From Bartonella sp. B1099 (GTDB lineage Bacteria > Pseudomonadota > Alphaproteobacteria > Rhizobiales > Rhizobiaceae), in the NCBI RefSeq assembly GCF_944801835.1, contig NZ_CALYLN010000001.1, forward strand, positions 652,001 through 716,000: a stretch of DNA of 64,000 nt. The letters run 5' to 3'. The notes under the pieces are model-generated. The model was not told the origin of the DNA. It saw nothing but the letters and a program-made list of their open reading frames with translations, and made no database searches. Of the stretch, positions 20,180 to 29,599 are shown one piece after another. The position numbers were made by a program, and so were the translations under genes. Each line of letters begins with the position of its first letter. The stretch's first letter is position 1.

Positions 20180-21004
20180 GTGACAAAAGAAAAAAAATCC
20201 TTTCATTTACACATGCTTTCTGATGCAACGGGGGAAACTTTAATCTCTGTTGGAAGAGCTGTAGCATCCCAGTATACAATGAGTCAGGCAACAGAACATA
20301 TCTATCCTATGATTCGTAACAAAATACAGTTACAAAAAGCTCTTGATGAAATACAACAAGAGCCAGGTATTGTTCTTTACACAATAATTGATGAAGAACT
20401 TAAACTTCTTCTTCAAAAAAGATGCGAAAAAATAAAAGTTCCCTATATTGATATATTACATCCTGTTTTTAATGCTTTTCAGTCTTATCTCGGAATGCCA
20501 ACTCATTTACGTGCGAGCGCACAACATGATCTTAATGCTGATTATTTTCGCCGTATTGAGGCATTGGATTTTACGATAGAGCATGATGACGGACAATCTT
20601 GCAGTAGCTTATCTGAAGCAGATGTAATCCTTGTAGGAATTTCAAGGACCTCTAAAACGCCAACAAGTATCTATTTAGCAAATCGGGGGATCAAAACGGC
20701 CAATGTCCCTCTTATTCCTAATATTGATTTACCAGAATCCCTTTTAGAGGCAAAAAATTCTTTAATTATTGGTTTAATTGCTTCAGCTGAAAGAATCTCA
20801 CATATTCGCCAAAATCGTGATTTGGGAGAAGGTTTTGCTCTTGATAGTTATACAAATCGTATTAACATAGCTGAAGAATTAATCTATGCAAAACGCATTT
20901 GCGAACGTTTTGGTTGGCCTATTATTGATGTCACAAGGCGCTCTATTGAAGAAACTGCAGCGGCAATATTTGAATTTTTATCACGATTTCGTGAAGGAAA
21001 ATGA
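20180..21004 (+). CDS. Pyruvate, phosphate dikinase regulatory protein (DUF299 kinase/phosphorylase)
   Basis: Bifunctional Ser/Thr kinase and Pi-dependent phosphorylase of the PPDK regulatory family, which switches pyruvate phosphate dikinase off and on. The 274-residue protein has the N-terminal HLHMLSDATGETL motif and the P-loop-like GISRTSKT at 153-160 followed by PTSIYLANRG. It ends in the conserved DVTRRSIEETAAAI. The start is GTG at 20180 with AGGAG upstream. First gene to the right of the putative origin. Confidence 0.93.
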   Translation: MTKEKKSFHLHMLSDATGETLISVGRAVASQYTMSQATEHIYPMIRNKIQLQKALDEIQQEPGIVLYTIIDEELKLLLQKRCEKIKVPYIDILHPVFNAFQSYLGMPTHLRASAQHDLNADYFRRIEALDFTIEHDDGQSCSSLSEADVILVGISRTSKTPTSIYLANRGIKTANVPLIPNIDLPESLLEAKNSLIIGLIASAERISHIRQNRDLGEGFALDSYTNRINIAEELIYAKRICERFGWPIIDVTRRSIEETAAAIFEFLSRFREGK

Positions 21005-21016
21005 GAGAAAATTCTC

Positions 21017-21613
21017 ATGAACACAGAGACATTAATATTAGCATCTCTTAGTTTTTATCGTGCACAATTATTAAAAAAAGCAGGTTTAAATTTTTTAATT
21101 GAAGGAGCTTCTTTTGATGAAAGAGAAGTAGAAAAAAAAGCAAAAGAAAAAACACCTAAAGAGCTTAGCTGTTTTCTTGCGTGTGCAAAAGCAAAAAATG
21201 TTTCAGATCGTTTTCCTGATGCTTTTGTTATTGGTTGTGATCAAGTGCTTGATTTGGAAGGTCAAGTTTTTCATAAAGCAACAAATATTAAGGAAGCACA
21301 TCAACGTTTATGCGAATTATCAGGAAAAACACATTCTCTTCATAGTGCAGTAGCTTTATTTAAAAATGGTCAAAAAATTTGGGTTGAAGCTTTTAGTGCA
21401 CATATGTCCGTACGTTTACTTTCATCAAAATTTATTGAACGTTATTTAGTGCGTGTAGGAAAAGATATTTTAAACAGTGTGGGAGTCTATCAAATTGAAG
21501 GGGAAGGGATTCAACTCTTTGAAAAAATTGATGGAGATTTTTTCACTATTGTTGGTTTACCTTTGCTCCCTCTACTCGTAAAATTACGTCATTTAGGGAT
21601 TATCGATGGTTGA
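21017..21613 (+). CDS. maf: Maf-like nucleoside triphosphate pyrophosphatase
   Basis: Maf/YceF-family nucleotide pyrophosphatase that removes non-canonical nucleotides. The 198-residue protein opens [19 protein letters not shown]; the usual SxSPRR signature is changed to SLSFYR, although the Arg is kept. The catalytic GCDQVL motif places Asp at residue 75, and [14 protein letters not shown] near the end is conserved. It overlaps aroE by eight bases and starts 12 bp after the preceding gene. Exact substrate is uncertain. Confidence 0.88.
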   Translation: MNTETLILASLSFYRAQLLKKAGLNFLIEGASFDEREVEKKAKEKTPKELSCFLACAKAKNVSDRFPDAFVIGCDQVLDLEGQVFHKATNIKEAHQRLCELSGKTHSLHSAVALFKNGQKIWVEAFSAHMSVRLLSSKFIERYLVRVGKDILNSVGVYQIEGEGIQLFEKIDGDFFTIVGLPLLPLLVKLRHLGIIDG

Positions 21614-22478
21614 CTTAACAATAAAAAAAACAAATTATCCCCGCGCTTTTGTTGTTGGTTTTCCCATTCATCATTCAAAATCGCCAAGAATTCATAATTT
21701 TTGGCTTAAACAATATAATTTACAAGGGGAATATCTTGCACAGGAAGTGTCTTCTGAAGAGTTCAACCATTTTATTAGTTCTTTACAAAAAATGGGCTTT
21801 TGTGGAGGAAATATTACTCTACCTCATAAACAGGAAGCCTTTCGTCTAGCAGATTATAAAGATGAAACAGCAACAATAATTGGTGCGGCTAACACACTTT
21901 GGTATGAAGGAGATAAACTCTGTGCCACAAATAGTGATGCCTATGGTTTTAGCGCTAATCTTGATGATTTTGCATCTGATTGGGAAGGGGAAACAGCTCT
22001 TGTCTTTGGAGCAGGTGGTGCTGCACGCGCTATCCTCTATGCTTTAAAAGAACGCGGATTTGAACAGATTTATTTAGTTAACCGTACAAAACAACGCGCT
22101 GATAATTTAGCCCAACATTTTGGAAAACCTATTAAAGTCTACGATTGGCATAAGGTCCATGAAATACTTTATCAAGCTGATTTGATTGTTAATACAACGT
22201 CCATTGGCATAAAAAATCCAGAAGAAGAAAATGATCCTTTTTTTTGTGATTTTCATAAAGCAAAAAAAACGGCATTAGTAACAGATATTGTTTATACACC
22301 ATTGATAACCCCTTTTTTACAACAGGCAAAAGCTTGTGGTCTAAAGACTGTTGATGGGTTTGGGATGCTTCTCCATCAGGCTGTTATAGGTTTTGAACAG
22401 TGGTTTGGAATAAGACCACAGGTAACAAAAGCATTACGGGAAGCTATTTTAGAGGATATGAGTGAAGAGAGAGAATGA
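21606..22478 (+). CDS. aroE: Shikimate dehydrogenase (NADP+)
   Basis: Reduces 3-dehydroshikimate to shikimate in the aromatic pathway. The 290-residue protein has the substrate motif [16 protein letters not shown], catalytic Lys75 in [15 protein letters not shown] with the catalytic Asp, and the NADP loop [14 protein letters not shown]. Overlaps maf at its start and coaE at its end (ATGA). Its retention suggests the shikimate pathway is at least partly kept. Confidence 0.95.
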   Translation: MVDLTIKKTNYPRAFVVGFPIHHSKSPRIHNFWLKQYNLQGEYLAQEVSSEEFNHFISSLQKMGFCGGNITLPHKQEAFRLADYKDETATIIGAANTLWYEGDKLCATNSDAYGFSANLDDFASDWEGETALVFGAGGAARAILYALKERGFEQIYLVNRTKQRADNLAQHFGKPIKVYDWHKVHEILYQADLIVNTTSIGIKNPEEENDPFFCDFHKAKKTALVTDIVYTPLITPFLQQAKACGLKTVDGFGMLLHQAVIGFEQWFGIRPQVTKALREAILEDMSEERE

Positions 22479-23062
22479 AGATCATAGGATTAACGGGATC
22501 AATTGCTATGGGAAAATCAACAGTTGCTGATTTTTTCAAGCAAGCGGGTATTTCTGTTTTTAGTGCTGATGAGGCGGTACAACAGCTTTATAAAAGTGAG
22601 CCAGCTTTGTCGCGCATAGAGCGTATTTTTCCTGGTGTTGTTGAAAACGGTGAAGTTAATCGTCTGAAACTTTCTGAAATTTTGATTGATGATAAGGAAA
22701 AATTACAAACATTAGAAAAAATAATTCACCCTTTGGTGCAAGAAAAAGAAAAAGAATTTATTGATACAGCGCGCTACCAGGGGGAAAAATTAGTTATTCT
22801 TGATATTCCACTTCTGTTTGAAAAAAATGGTGAAAGTCGTGTAGATAGCGTTATTGTTGTTTCTGCTCCACCAGAGATACAAAAAGAACGTGTGATGATT
22901 CGCCAAGGAATGAATGAGAAAAAATTTGCCTTTATCAATGCGAGGCAAATGTCGGATGAAAAAAAACGAGAACGTGCTGATTTTATTATTGATACAGGGA
23001 AAGATTTAGAGAATACACGTCAACAGGTTTTTGATGTGATAAAAAAATTGCTAAAGAATTGA
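22475..23062 (+). CDS. coaE: Dephospho-CoA kinase
   Basis: Last step of coenzyme A synthesis, phosphorylating dephospho-CoA. The 195-residue protein has the P-loop GSIAMGKST near residues 8-16, [11 protein letters not shown], and LDIPLLFE. Overlaps aroE by four bases and is followed four bases later by dnaQ, a tight operon typical of rhizobia. Confidence 0.95.
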   Translation: MKIIGLTGSIAMGKSTVADFFKQAGISVFSADEAVQQLYKSEPALSRIERIFPGVVENGEVNRLKLSEILIDDKEKLQTLEKIIHPLVQEKEKEFIDTARYQGEKLVILDIPLLFEKNGESRVDSVIVVSAPPEIQKERVMIRQGMNEKKFAFINARQMSDEKKRERADFIIDTGKDLENTRQQVFDVIKKLLKN

Positions 23063-23066
23063 AGTT

Positions 23067-23774
23067 ATGCGGGAAATTATTTTTGATACAGAAACAACAG
23101 GTTTAGATAAAGAGAAAGATCGCATAATCGAAATTGGTTGTGTAGAAATGGTTGATCGTTATCTTACAGGGCGCCAGTTTCATGTTTATTTAAACCCTGA
23201 AGGCGTTATTATTCCTGATGAAGTTGTAGCAATTCACGGATTAACCAATGAACGCTTAAAAAACGAGAAAAGTTTTAGTGATATTGTTGATGAATTTTTG
23301 GAATTTATCGATGGTGCGACTATGATTGCGCATAATGCCAGTTTTGATATAGGTTTTATTAATGCAGAATTAAAACGCGTCAATAAGCCGCTTATCAGTG
23401 TTGATAATATTCTTGATACATTGGCTATGGCACGGCGTAAATTTCCTATGGGTCCTAATTCTCTTGATATTTTATGCAAACGTTTTGGAATTGATAACAG
23501 CCATCGTGTTCTTCATGGCGCTTTGCTTGATGCGGAGATTTTGGCCGATGTTTATATTGAACTGATTGGTGGAAAGCAGGGCGTATTGGGTTTTGAGAAC
23601 AAAAGGAATGTTGATGAACATACCCAAAATGATAAAGATACATCTTATGCAGTTAAATCTCGTCCACAGGCTTTACCTTCAAGATTGACTGCACAGGAAA
23701 AAAGGTTGCACGCTGATTTTATCAGAAAAATGGGTGAAAAAGCTCTGTGGAATAACTTCAAAATTCATGAATAA
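23067..23774 (+). CDS. dnaQ: DNA polymerase III epsilon subunit (3'-5' proofreading exonuclease)
   Basis: Proofreading subunit of the replicative polymerase. The 235-residue protein has the DEDDh exonuclease motifs: FDTETTGLD (Asp7, Glu9), HNASFDIGF (second Asp), and HGALLDAEILADVY (His and Asp). The C-terminal tail of about 55 residues, with ALPSRLTAQE, would bind the alpha subunit. Last gene of the maf-aroE-coaE-dnaQ run; secB, commonly next in rhizobia, is not seen. Confidence 0.95.
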   Translation: MREIIFDTETTGLDKEKDRIIEIGCVEMVDRYLTGRQFHVYLNPEGVIIPDEVVAIHGLTNERLKNEKSFSDIVDEFLEFIDGATMIAHNASFDIGFINAELKRVNKPLISVDNILDTLAMARRKFPMGPNSLDILCKRFGIDNSHRVLHGALLDAEILADVYIELIGGKQGVLGFENKRNVDEHTQNDKDTSYAVKSRPQALPSRLTAQEKRLHADFIRKMGEKALWNNFKIHE

Positions 23775-23841
23775 CATCCCTACTTTATCTTTAAAAAAGT
23801 TACTTAAGATTAGGAATGAAAAATACGGTTGTCAAAAAAAC

Positions 23842-23874
23842 GGTCGTTGTGGGGAGGGGAACACCACAACGACC
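23842..23874. other. Strong GC-rich hairpin between dnaQ and polA
   Basis: Arms GGTCGTTGTGG (23842-23852) and CCACAACGACC (23864-23874) form a perfect 11-bp stem with an 11-nt loop. It is far more GC-rich than its surroundings and has no U-run after it, so it is not a simple terminator. The loop is GGAGGGG-rich on plus and CCCCUCC-rich on minus. The minus-strand loop could pair with Shine-Dalgarno sequences, as in some alphaproteobacterial small RNAs (inference). Confidence 0.65.
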
Positions 23875-23915
23875 CTGTCGCTACATTGTACCTCAGCTAT
23901 CATAGGAGGAGCAAA

Positions 23916-23969
23916 ATGAAAGCTATTAATCCTGTAACAGCAAAGAAAAGCTCTAGGTACATAATATAA
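23916..23969 (+). CDS. Possible 17-codon small ORF between dnaQ and polA
   Basis: ATG to TAA encoding MKAINPVTAKKSSRYII, basic and not recognised. It is preceded at ideal spacing by a full AGGAGG ribosome site (23904-23909), stronger than most in this window. The ORF is bracketed by complementary segments (GTACCT-AGCT at 23888-23898 against AGCT-AGGTAC at 23949-23960), so the ribosome site and start could be sequestered in RNA structure. It could be a leader peptide or part of a small RNA. No function is claimed. Confidence 0.4.
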   Translation: MKAINPVTAKKSSRYII

Positions 23970-24102
23970 AGTGTAACGACTTCATGTCTTATGAAAAGAA
24001 AAAATGGCTTTTTAGAGGCAAAATGAAAAAATTAAAATAAAAATGAAAAAAATATATAAGGGGAATGTGTTTTTTTAGCTGAAATGGAGAAATAAAATTG
24101 TC

Positions 24103-27012
24103 ATGAAAGCAACAGATCATCTTTTGTTGGTTGACGGATCAGGCTATGTTTTTCGTGCTTACTACGCTTTACCGCCTTTAAAACGTAAAAAGGATGGACT
24201 TCCTATAGGAGCCGTAGCTGGTTTTTGTAATATGTTATGGAAATTACTTTGTGATGCTCGTAACACAGCGACAGGTATTGTTCCAACACACTTTGCTGTT
24301 ATTTTTGATTATTCATCTGATACTTTTCGAAAACAAATTTATCCTCAGTATAAAGCGAATCGCTCTGAACCTCCTGAAGATTTAATTCCTCAATTCGCGT
24401 TAATCCGCCAAGCAACAAAAGCTTTTAATTTGCCTTGTATTGAAAAGGAAGGCTTTGAAGCGGATGATTTGATAGCGACCTACGCACAATTGGCAACAAA
24501 GGTTGGTGCAAAAACAACGATTATCTCTTCTGATAAGGATCTTATGCAACTCGTCAATAAGCATGTATCCTTGTATGATGGAATGAAAGATAAGCATATA
24601 GGTGTCTCAGAAGTTATAGAAAAATGGGGTGTTCATCCTGAAAAGATGATCGATTTACAAGCATTAATTGGAGATTCGACGGATAATATACCAGGGATTC
24701 CAGGAATTGGACCAAAAACTGCTGCTCAGTTGTTAAATCAGTTTGGTTCTCTTGATCTTTTGTTGCAACGTGTGACTGAAATTAAACAAATAAAACGACG
24801 TGAAAACATACAAGCTTATAGTGAACAGGTTAAAATTTCTCGTGAACTTGTTAAGCTTAAAACAGATGTTCCTATAGACAGTGATTTAGATGATTTTATT
24901 TTGGAGCCACAAGATGGACCACGCTTAATTGCTTTTTTGAAAGCGATGGAATTTTCAACATTAACGCGTCGCGTAGCAGAGGCGACAGCATGCGATGCAG
25001 CTGTTATTGATGCACTGGATATAGATGTTGAATGGGAAAAACCTAACGACAAGCATGATTTTAGTACCAAAAACATAGAGCAAAAATCTCGTCATGAGTT
25101 TTCTGAAAATTCTCCACAAGCTTTTGCACAAAAACGTAAAGATCAAGCACTGATTCAAAAAGTTACCAGAGAGACTTATACAACAATTCTTGATGAGGAA
25201 ATTTTAAAAGAGTGGTTATCACAAGCACAAGAGCAGGGTTTTTTCGCTTTTGATACTGAAACAACCTCTCTTGATCCGATGCAAGCAAAACTCGTTGGTT
25301 TTTCACTCGCATTACAGCCAGAAAAAGCGGCCTATATACCTCTTGAACATTTTGATGAAGGAGAGGAGGATCTTTTGAGGGGTGGGCGCATCGCTTTGCA
25401 GATTGAGACTCGAAAAGCTTTAGCACTTTTAAAACCGATATTAGAAGATTCAGCGGTGTTAAAAATTGGTCAGAATATAAAATATGATTGGTTGGTGATG
25501 AAGCAATATGACATTGTGATACGTTCTTTTGATGACACCATGCTTTTGTCCTATGCCTTGGATGCTGGAACTTTAACCCATAATATGGATGATTTATCGG
25601 AACGTTGGCTTGGACATAAACCTATTGCCTATAAGGATTTAACACATAACGGAAAAAAAATTACTTCTTTTGCACAAGTAGATTTAAAACAAGCAACCCT
25701 TTATGCAGCGGAAGATGCGGATATAACGCTACGTCTTTGGCAAGTTTTGAAACCGCAACTTGTCTCTCAGGGTATGACAAAAATTTATGAACGCCTTGAT
25801 CGACCTCTTGTAGAAGTTCTTGCAAGAATGGAAGAGCGCGGGATTCTTATTGATCGGCAGATTTTATTGCGCCTTTCAGGAGAATTGACACAAGCTGCTT
25901 TGATTTTAGAGGAAGAAATTTATAAACAAGCGGATGAAAAATTTAACCTTGCTTCGCCAAAGCAATTGGGGGATATTCTTTTTGGCAAGATGGGATTGCC
26001 TGGAGGCGCTAAGACAAAGGGTGGCCAATGGTCAACTTCTGCACAAACTTTAGAAGAGTTATCTGCTGAAGGTCATATTTTACCGCGTAAAATTATTGAG
26101 TGGCGTCAACTTGCAAAGCTAAAATCGACCTATGCTGATGCTTTACCTTCTTATATTCTACCAAAAACAGGGCGTGTTCATACGAATTATTCTTTGGCAA
26201 TAACATCGACAGGGCGGTTATCATCATCAGAACCAAATTTGCAAAATATCCCAGTACGAACTGCTGAAGGACGTAAGATTCGAACAGCTTTTATTGCTCC
26301 CAAAGGACATGTTTTGCTTTCTGCTGATTATAGTCAGATTGAATTACGCATTCTCGCACATATTGCGGATATAAAAGCGTTAAAAGAAGCTTTTGCTAAA
26401 GGACATGATATTCACGCTATAACGGCGTCAGAAATGTTTGGCATTGCGATAGAGGGAATGCCTTCAGATACACGACGGCGTGCAAAAGCGATTAATTTTG
26501 GTATTATTTATGGTATTTCAGCTTTTGGATTAGCCAATCAATTAGGGATTTCACGCCAAGAAGCAGGTCGTTATATTCAACTTTATTTTGAAAGATTTCC
26601 AGGAATTAAAGATTATATGGAAAAGATTAAAAGCTTTGCGCATGAGAATGGTTATGTAGAAACAATTTTTGGACGTCGTATCCATTATCCAGAAATAAAA
26701 GCAAAGAATGTAAAAATTCGTTCTCTTAATGAGAGAGCAGCGATTAATGCTCCCATTCAAGGTTCTGCGGCCGATATTATTCGTCGCGCTATGATACAGA
26801 TGGAAGGTGCTTTAAAAGAAAAAAAACTATCAGCAAAAATGTTGCTTCAAGTGCATGATGAACTGATTTTTGAAGTACCAGAAGAAGAGAGTAAAAAAAC
26901 CATGGCAGTTGTTAAAAATGTCATGGAAAATGCTACAATGCCGGTTTTATCTTTGTCTGTACCCCTTGAAGTGAAAGTCATGACGGCTCAAAACTGGGAT
27001 GAGGCACATTAA
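24103..27012 (+). CDS. polA: DNA polymerase I
   Basis: Repair and Okazaki-fragment-processing polymerase of 969 residues with all three domains. The 5' nuclease is N-terminal (LLLVDGSGYVFRAYYALPP, then EGFEADDLIATYA and IPGIPGIGPKTA). The 3'-5' exonuclease has FAFDTETTSLDP with Asp384 and appears intact. The polymerase domain has motif A around Asp742 (SADYSQIELRI), motif B (RRRAKAINFGIIYG) and motif C around Asp919 (QVHDELIFEVP). Convergent with the next gene across only six bases. Confidence 0.97.
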   Translation: MKATDHLLLVDGSGYVFRAYYALPPLKRKKDGLPIGAVAGFCNMLWKLLCDARNTATGIVPTHFAVIFDYSSDTFRKQIYPQYKANRSEPPEDLIPQFALIRQATKAFNLPCIEKEGFEADDLIATYAQLATKVGAKTTIISSDKDLMQLVNKHVSLYDGMKDKHIGVSEVIEKWGVHPEKMIDLQALIGDSTDNIPGIPGIGPKTAAQLLNQFGSLDLLLQRVTEIKQIKRRENIQAYSEQVKISRELVKLKTDVPIDSDLDDFILEPQDGPRLIAFLKAMEFSTLTRRVAEATACDAAVIDALDIDVEWEKPNDKHDFSTKNIEQKSRHEFSENSPQAFAQKRKDQALIQKVTRETYTTILDEEILKEWLSQAQEQGFFAFDTETTSLDPMQAKLVGFSLALQPEKAAYIPLEHFDEGEEDLLRGGRIALQIETRKALALLKPILEDSAVLKIGQNIKYDWLVMKQYDIVIRSFDDTMLLSYALDAGTLTHNMDDLSERWLGHKPIAYKDLTHNGKKITSFAQVDLKQATLYAAEDADITLRLWQVLKPQLVSQGMTKIYERLDRPLVEVLARMEERGILIDRQILLRLSGELTQAALILEEEIYKQADEKFNLASPKQLGDILFGKMGLPGGAKTKGGQWSTSAQTLEELSAEGHILPRKIIEWRQLAKLKSTYADALPSYILPKTGRVHTNYSLAITSTGRLSSSEPNLQNIPVRTAEGRKIRTAFIAPKGHVLLSADYSQIELRILAHIADIKALKEAFAKGHDIHAITASEMFGIAIEGMPSDTRRRAKAINFGIIYGISAFGLANQLGISRQEAGRYIQLYFERFPGIKDYMEKIKSFAHENGYVETIFGRRIHYPEIKAKNVKIRSLNERAAINAPIQGSAADIIRRAMIQMEGALKEKKLSAKMLLQVHDELIFEVPEEESKKTMAVVKNVMENATMPVLSLSVPLEVKVMTAQNWDEAH

Positions 27013-27018
27013 CTTTTT

Positions 27019-27912
27019 TCATTTATCTTTCAGGATATTTATTGCATTAGCAAGATTAAGATAAGCTTTGATTGGCAAATGATCTGAGGCAATGCGCGCA
27101 AGTGGTGAATGGTGATTTTCAAGATTTGTTACCAATTGGTGAGGAAAGGCAAAAACGCGATCAAGAGCTAAAAAAGGAAAGCGAGAGGGAAAGCTTGGTA
27201 CAACTTCAAGTGCGCTATCAAAATAGGGATAAAAATGATTTAAAGATGAGCCTTTTCCCATCCTCCATTCATTAAAATCTCCAATGAGGAGTGTAGGCAT
27301 GAGGGAGCGTTTTTGCAAAATTGCAAGGAGCATTTTTGTTTGTTGTTTGCGAGAATAACGTAATAAGCCAAAATGAGCCGCAATAATACGAATAGGACCT
27401 GCTGCCATTTCCAATTCTACAATGATAGCTCCACGTGGTTCAATACCAGGAAGAGTGACTTGTAAAGTGTCACGTACATATCCCTTTCGCAAAAAAAGAG
27501 CATTCCCATGCCAACCATGACCCTGAGGTGACATAGTATTGAGAGGAACAGGAATCAAACCGGTTTCAGCTTTTAACAGTTGAAGATTAATTAAACCAAT
27601 ACGTTCACCAAAACGTTTATCTGCTTCTTGAAGAGCAAGGATATCAACTTGTAATTCAGTAATAACACGGACAATCCGAGTAGGATTAAAAATTTTATCA
27701 ATACCTACGCATTTATGCACATTATAGGAAGCAACGGTCAGATCATAATGATTATTTGGGTTGAGAATATTTGATGGATGATGAGAACGGCTATGGATTG
27801 CCTTTAAAAGGGTGTTATGGAGCTTTTGTTGAATAAAACCGCTAAACCAAGGGAGTTTTTGCTTGTAAGGCATTTTTGTCATTTTACGAAAAGAATAATT
27901 CCTAAAAGGCAA
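27019..27912 (-). CDS. Endonuclease/exonuclease/phosphatase family protein
   Basis: Metal-dependent hydrolase of the EEP (DNase I-like) superfamily, 297 residues. Motifs in order are ASYNVHKCVG (metal-site Asn near 64), ILALQEADKRF (catalytic Glu), HGNALFLRKG, GDFNEW (Asp-Asn pair) and SDHLPI (Asp-His). The substrate cannot be told; such rhizobial proteins range from nucleases to phosphodiesterases. The first 50 or so residues are basic without a clear signal peptide, and alternative starts at residues 11 and 14 are possible. A terminator for the upstream gene lies just before it. Confidence 0.85.
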   Translation of the reverse strand: MPFRNYSFRKMTKMPYKQKLPWFSGFIQQKLHNTLLKAIHSRSHHPSNILNPNNHYDLTVASYNVHKCVGIDKIFNPTRIVRVITELQVDILALQEADKRFGERIGLINLQLLKAETGLIPVPLNTMSPQGHGWHGNALFLRKGYVRDTLQVTLPGIEPRGAIIVELEMAAGPIRIIAAHFGLLRYSRKQQTKMLLAILQKRSLMPTLLIGDFNEWRMGKGSSLNHFYPYFDSALEVVPSFPSRFPFLALDRVFAFPHQLVTNLENHHSPLARIASDHLPIKAYLNLANAINILKDK

Positions 27913-27930
27913 AGGATAAAAACTTACACC

Positions 27931-27972
27931 AAAAACAAAAGAACCTTGTCTCTTTTAGAAACAAGGTTCCTT
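27931..27972 (-). terminator. Rho-independent terminator after the Bax-inhibitor-1 family gene
   Basis: On the minus strand GAACCTTGT (27949-27941 on the complement) pairs with ACAAGGTTC across an 11-nt loop. The arms on plus are 27941-27949 and 27961-27969, and the stem is followed by TTTTGTTTTT. It is correctly oriented to end transcription of the gene at 27994-28767. Confidence 0.8.
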
Positions 27973-27993
27973 CATTAAGCGCTGTTTTTGCAA

Positions 27994-28767
27994 TCAATCA
28001 CGGTTTGAACCGAGAAATTGTAGCAAGAAGACAAACATATTGATGAAATCAAGATAAAGACTCAACGCGCCCATAATAACTTTACGACCTCTGGTATCGC
28101 CTTGATCTCCTTCATAATACATCAACTTAATGTTTTGAGTATCGTAAGCTGTTAAACCAGCAAAAATAAAAACACCAATAACGGAGATAGCAAATTGCAA
28201 AGCACTTGATCCAAGAAAAATATTCACAACCATAGAAAGCAATAAGCCAATCAGTCCAATGAATAAAAATGAACCAATTGCTGTAAGATCACGCTTTGTT
28301 GTGTATCCATAAAGTGAAAGAGCTCCAAAAGTTGCAGCGGAAATAACAAAGGTTTGTACAATGCTCTCTGTCGTATAACGTAAAACGATTGAAGAGAGTG
28401 AAAGCCCAATTAAAGCAGCATAACCAAAAAACAGGCTACGGGCAGCATTGGTGCTTAATGTATTAATTTTAAAACTGAGGAATAAAACTGCAACGAGTGG
28501 TGCAAACATCACAATATAAGAAAATGGCGATGTATAAAATGTTACTCCAAATGATGTTAAATAAACACTGCTATTGATCTGAGCTGCTGCCTGGTTCATA
28601 TCTGTTGTCGTTGCTAATGATACAATTGCATAGGCAGCAGCAGCTGTAATAAGCAAACCAATGGCCATTGTATTGTAAACACCCAACATATAGTCGCGCA
28701 ATCCCTGATCAATCGATGCATCAGCATGAGAAGTAGGCGCTGAACGTAAATTTTTAAAATTAGCCAT
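27994..28767 (-). CDS. Bax inhibitor-1/YccA family inner membrane protein (YbhL-like)
   Basis: Seven-span membrane protein of the BI-1/TMBIM family, 257 residues. After a polar N-terminus (MANFKNLRSAPTS) there are seven hydrophobic segments, with GLRDYMLGVYNTMAIGL before TM1 and family motif GLTAYDTQNIK near residue 210. Family members are linked to calcium/proton leak or membrane-protein quality control; the bacterial role is unresolved. The ATG at 28767 is preceded by AAAGGA; a 12-codon extension is open but lacks support. It has its own leader with three hairpins and its own terminator. Confidence 0.9.
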   Translation of the reverse strand: MANFKNLRSAPTSHADASIDQGLRDYMLGVYNTMAIGLLITAAAAYAIVSLATTTDMNQAAAQINSSVYLTSFGVTFYTSPFSYIVMFAPLVAVLFLSFKINTLSTNAARSLFFGYAALIGLSLSSIVLRYTTESIVQTFVISAATFGALSLYGYTTKRDLTAIGSFLFIGLIGLLLSMVVNIFLGSSALQFAISVIGVFIFAGLTAYDTQNIKLMYYEGDQGDTRGRKVIMGALSLYLDFINMFVFLLQFLGSNRD

Positions 28768-28816
28768 AATATAAAATCCTTTAGCATATGTTCCGTCAGG
28801 CATTGGGTTTTAAAGT

Positions 28817-28924
28817 GTTTCTCTCATTCCAGAAACAAACTTTGTATAAGCTTTAATTTAGCGAATACAAAAACCTTCAGAATCACTGGCGGAATTCCAG
28901 CATATCTCCCTTTATTATGGAGAT
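28817..28924 (-). promoter_or_regulatory. Structured 5' leader of the BI-1 family gene (ybhL-leader candidate)
   Basis: Three short hairpins follow one another upstream of the start. The arms are 28817-28822/28831-28836 (GTTTCT/AGAAAC), 28886-28889/28897-28900 (CTGG/CCAG) and 28903-28908/28919-28924 (ATCTCC/GGAGAT). A conserved RNA element called the ybhL leader is known upstream of such genes in alphaproteobacteria. I cannot match its consensus from memory, so this is a candidate only. Confidence 0.4.
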
Positions 28925-29599
28925 TTATTTAAAAATTACAAGAGATTTATCAAAGCAAGGAACCTTACAAATTTGTAAGAAAATGGTTCATTTTCATGAA
29001 AAATATTTCCATTTTTTGCCATATTTTTGCAAGATAAAAGGACGATACTAAAATTTTTTTTATTATTCACAGGAACCCTATAATTCTCACTTATAAAATA
29101 TCTATCTTTAAGGTGATAAGAAAAGTGTTGCGTAGCATCACACTATTTTTCAACCTTCAAGATTGCATATGCTCTGCCCTACCAGAACTCCTAATTGAAT
29201 TGAGTTTTTATATAACACGTTGATATATAAAGATATATTAATTTTTTACTCTAAATATATCTCCCAAAAATATCGTAAGATTGTCTGATGACAAATCTGT
29301 TTATATTCAATCCATCAAGATTATTTTCTTGCACGACACACGAGCAGGATTGGCGTGCTAATAAAAAGCTGTAAAATATTTTTTCTTAGGGTGTGATAGA
29401 GGATATATGGATAAAAAATATTGATTTCTATTTGAAGTCAGTTTTTTTGTATTAAGCAAAGATAGATATGTAAAATTGAAGAGAAAAAAATTCTCATAAA
29501 GAAAAATATGTAAAGTAATCAGCTACAAGAATTATCCAAAAGGATTTGTAATCAAGCTTATGGTGGTTAAAAATCTCTGTTTTTAAGGCGATGAGAACA
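28925..29599. other. Gene-free spacer between the BI-1 gene and lspA
   Basis: No credible ORF. The part 29221-29390 is a diverged copy of the dispersed intergenic repeat. The remainder is AT-rich without recognisable features apart from likely promoters. Confidence 0.6.
29221..29390 (+). repeat. Dispersed intergenic repeat, copy E (diverged)
   Basis: Shares the identical 15-mer at 29293-29307 with copy D (reverse complement of 39729-39743). The same order of blocks follows: TTATTTTCTTG, then CGTG-ATAAAAA near 29362-29377. The 5' third is weakly conserved. Confidence 0.5.

Noticed and set aside
23734-23919. 61-codon frame overlapping the dnaQ end and the hairpin
   Set aside because: Runs out of frame through dnaQ and across the structured spacer, with no ribosome site.
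28768-28803. N-terminal extension of the BI-1 family gene (12 codons)
   Set aside because: The downstream ATG has the better ribosome site and the conserved start; the extension is not part of the family.
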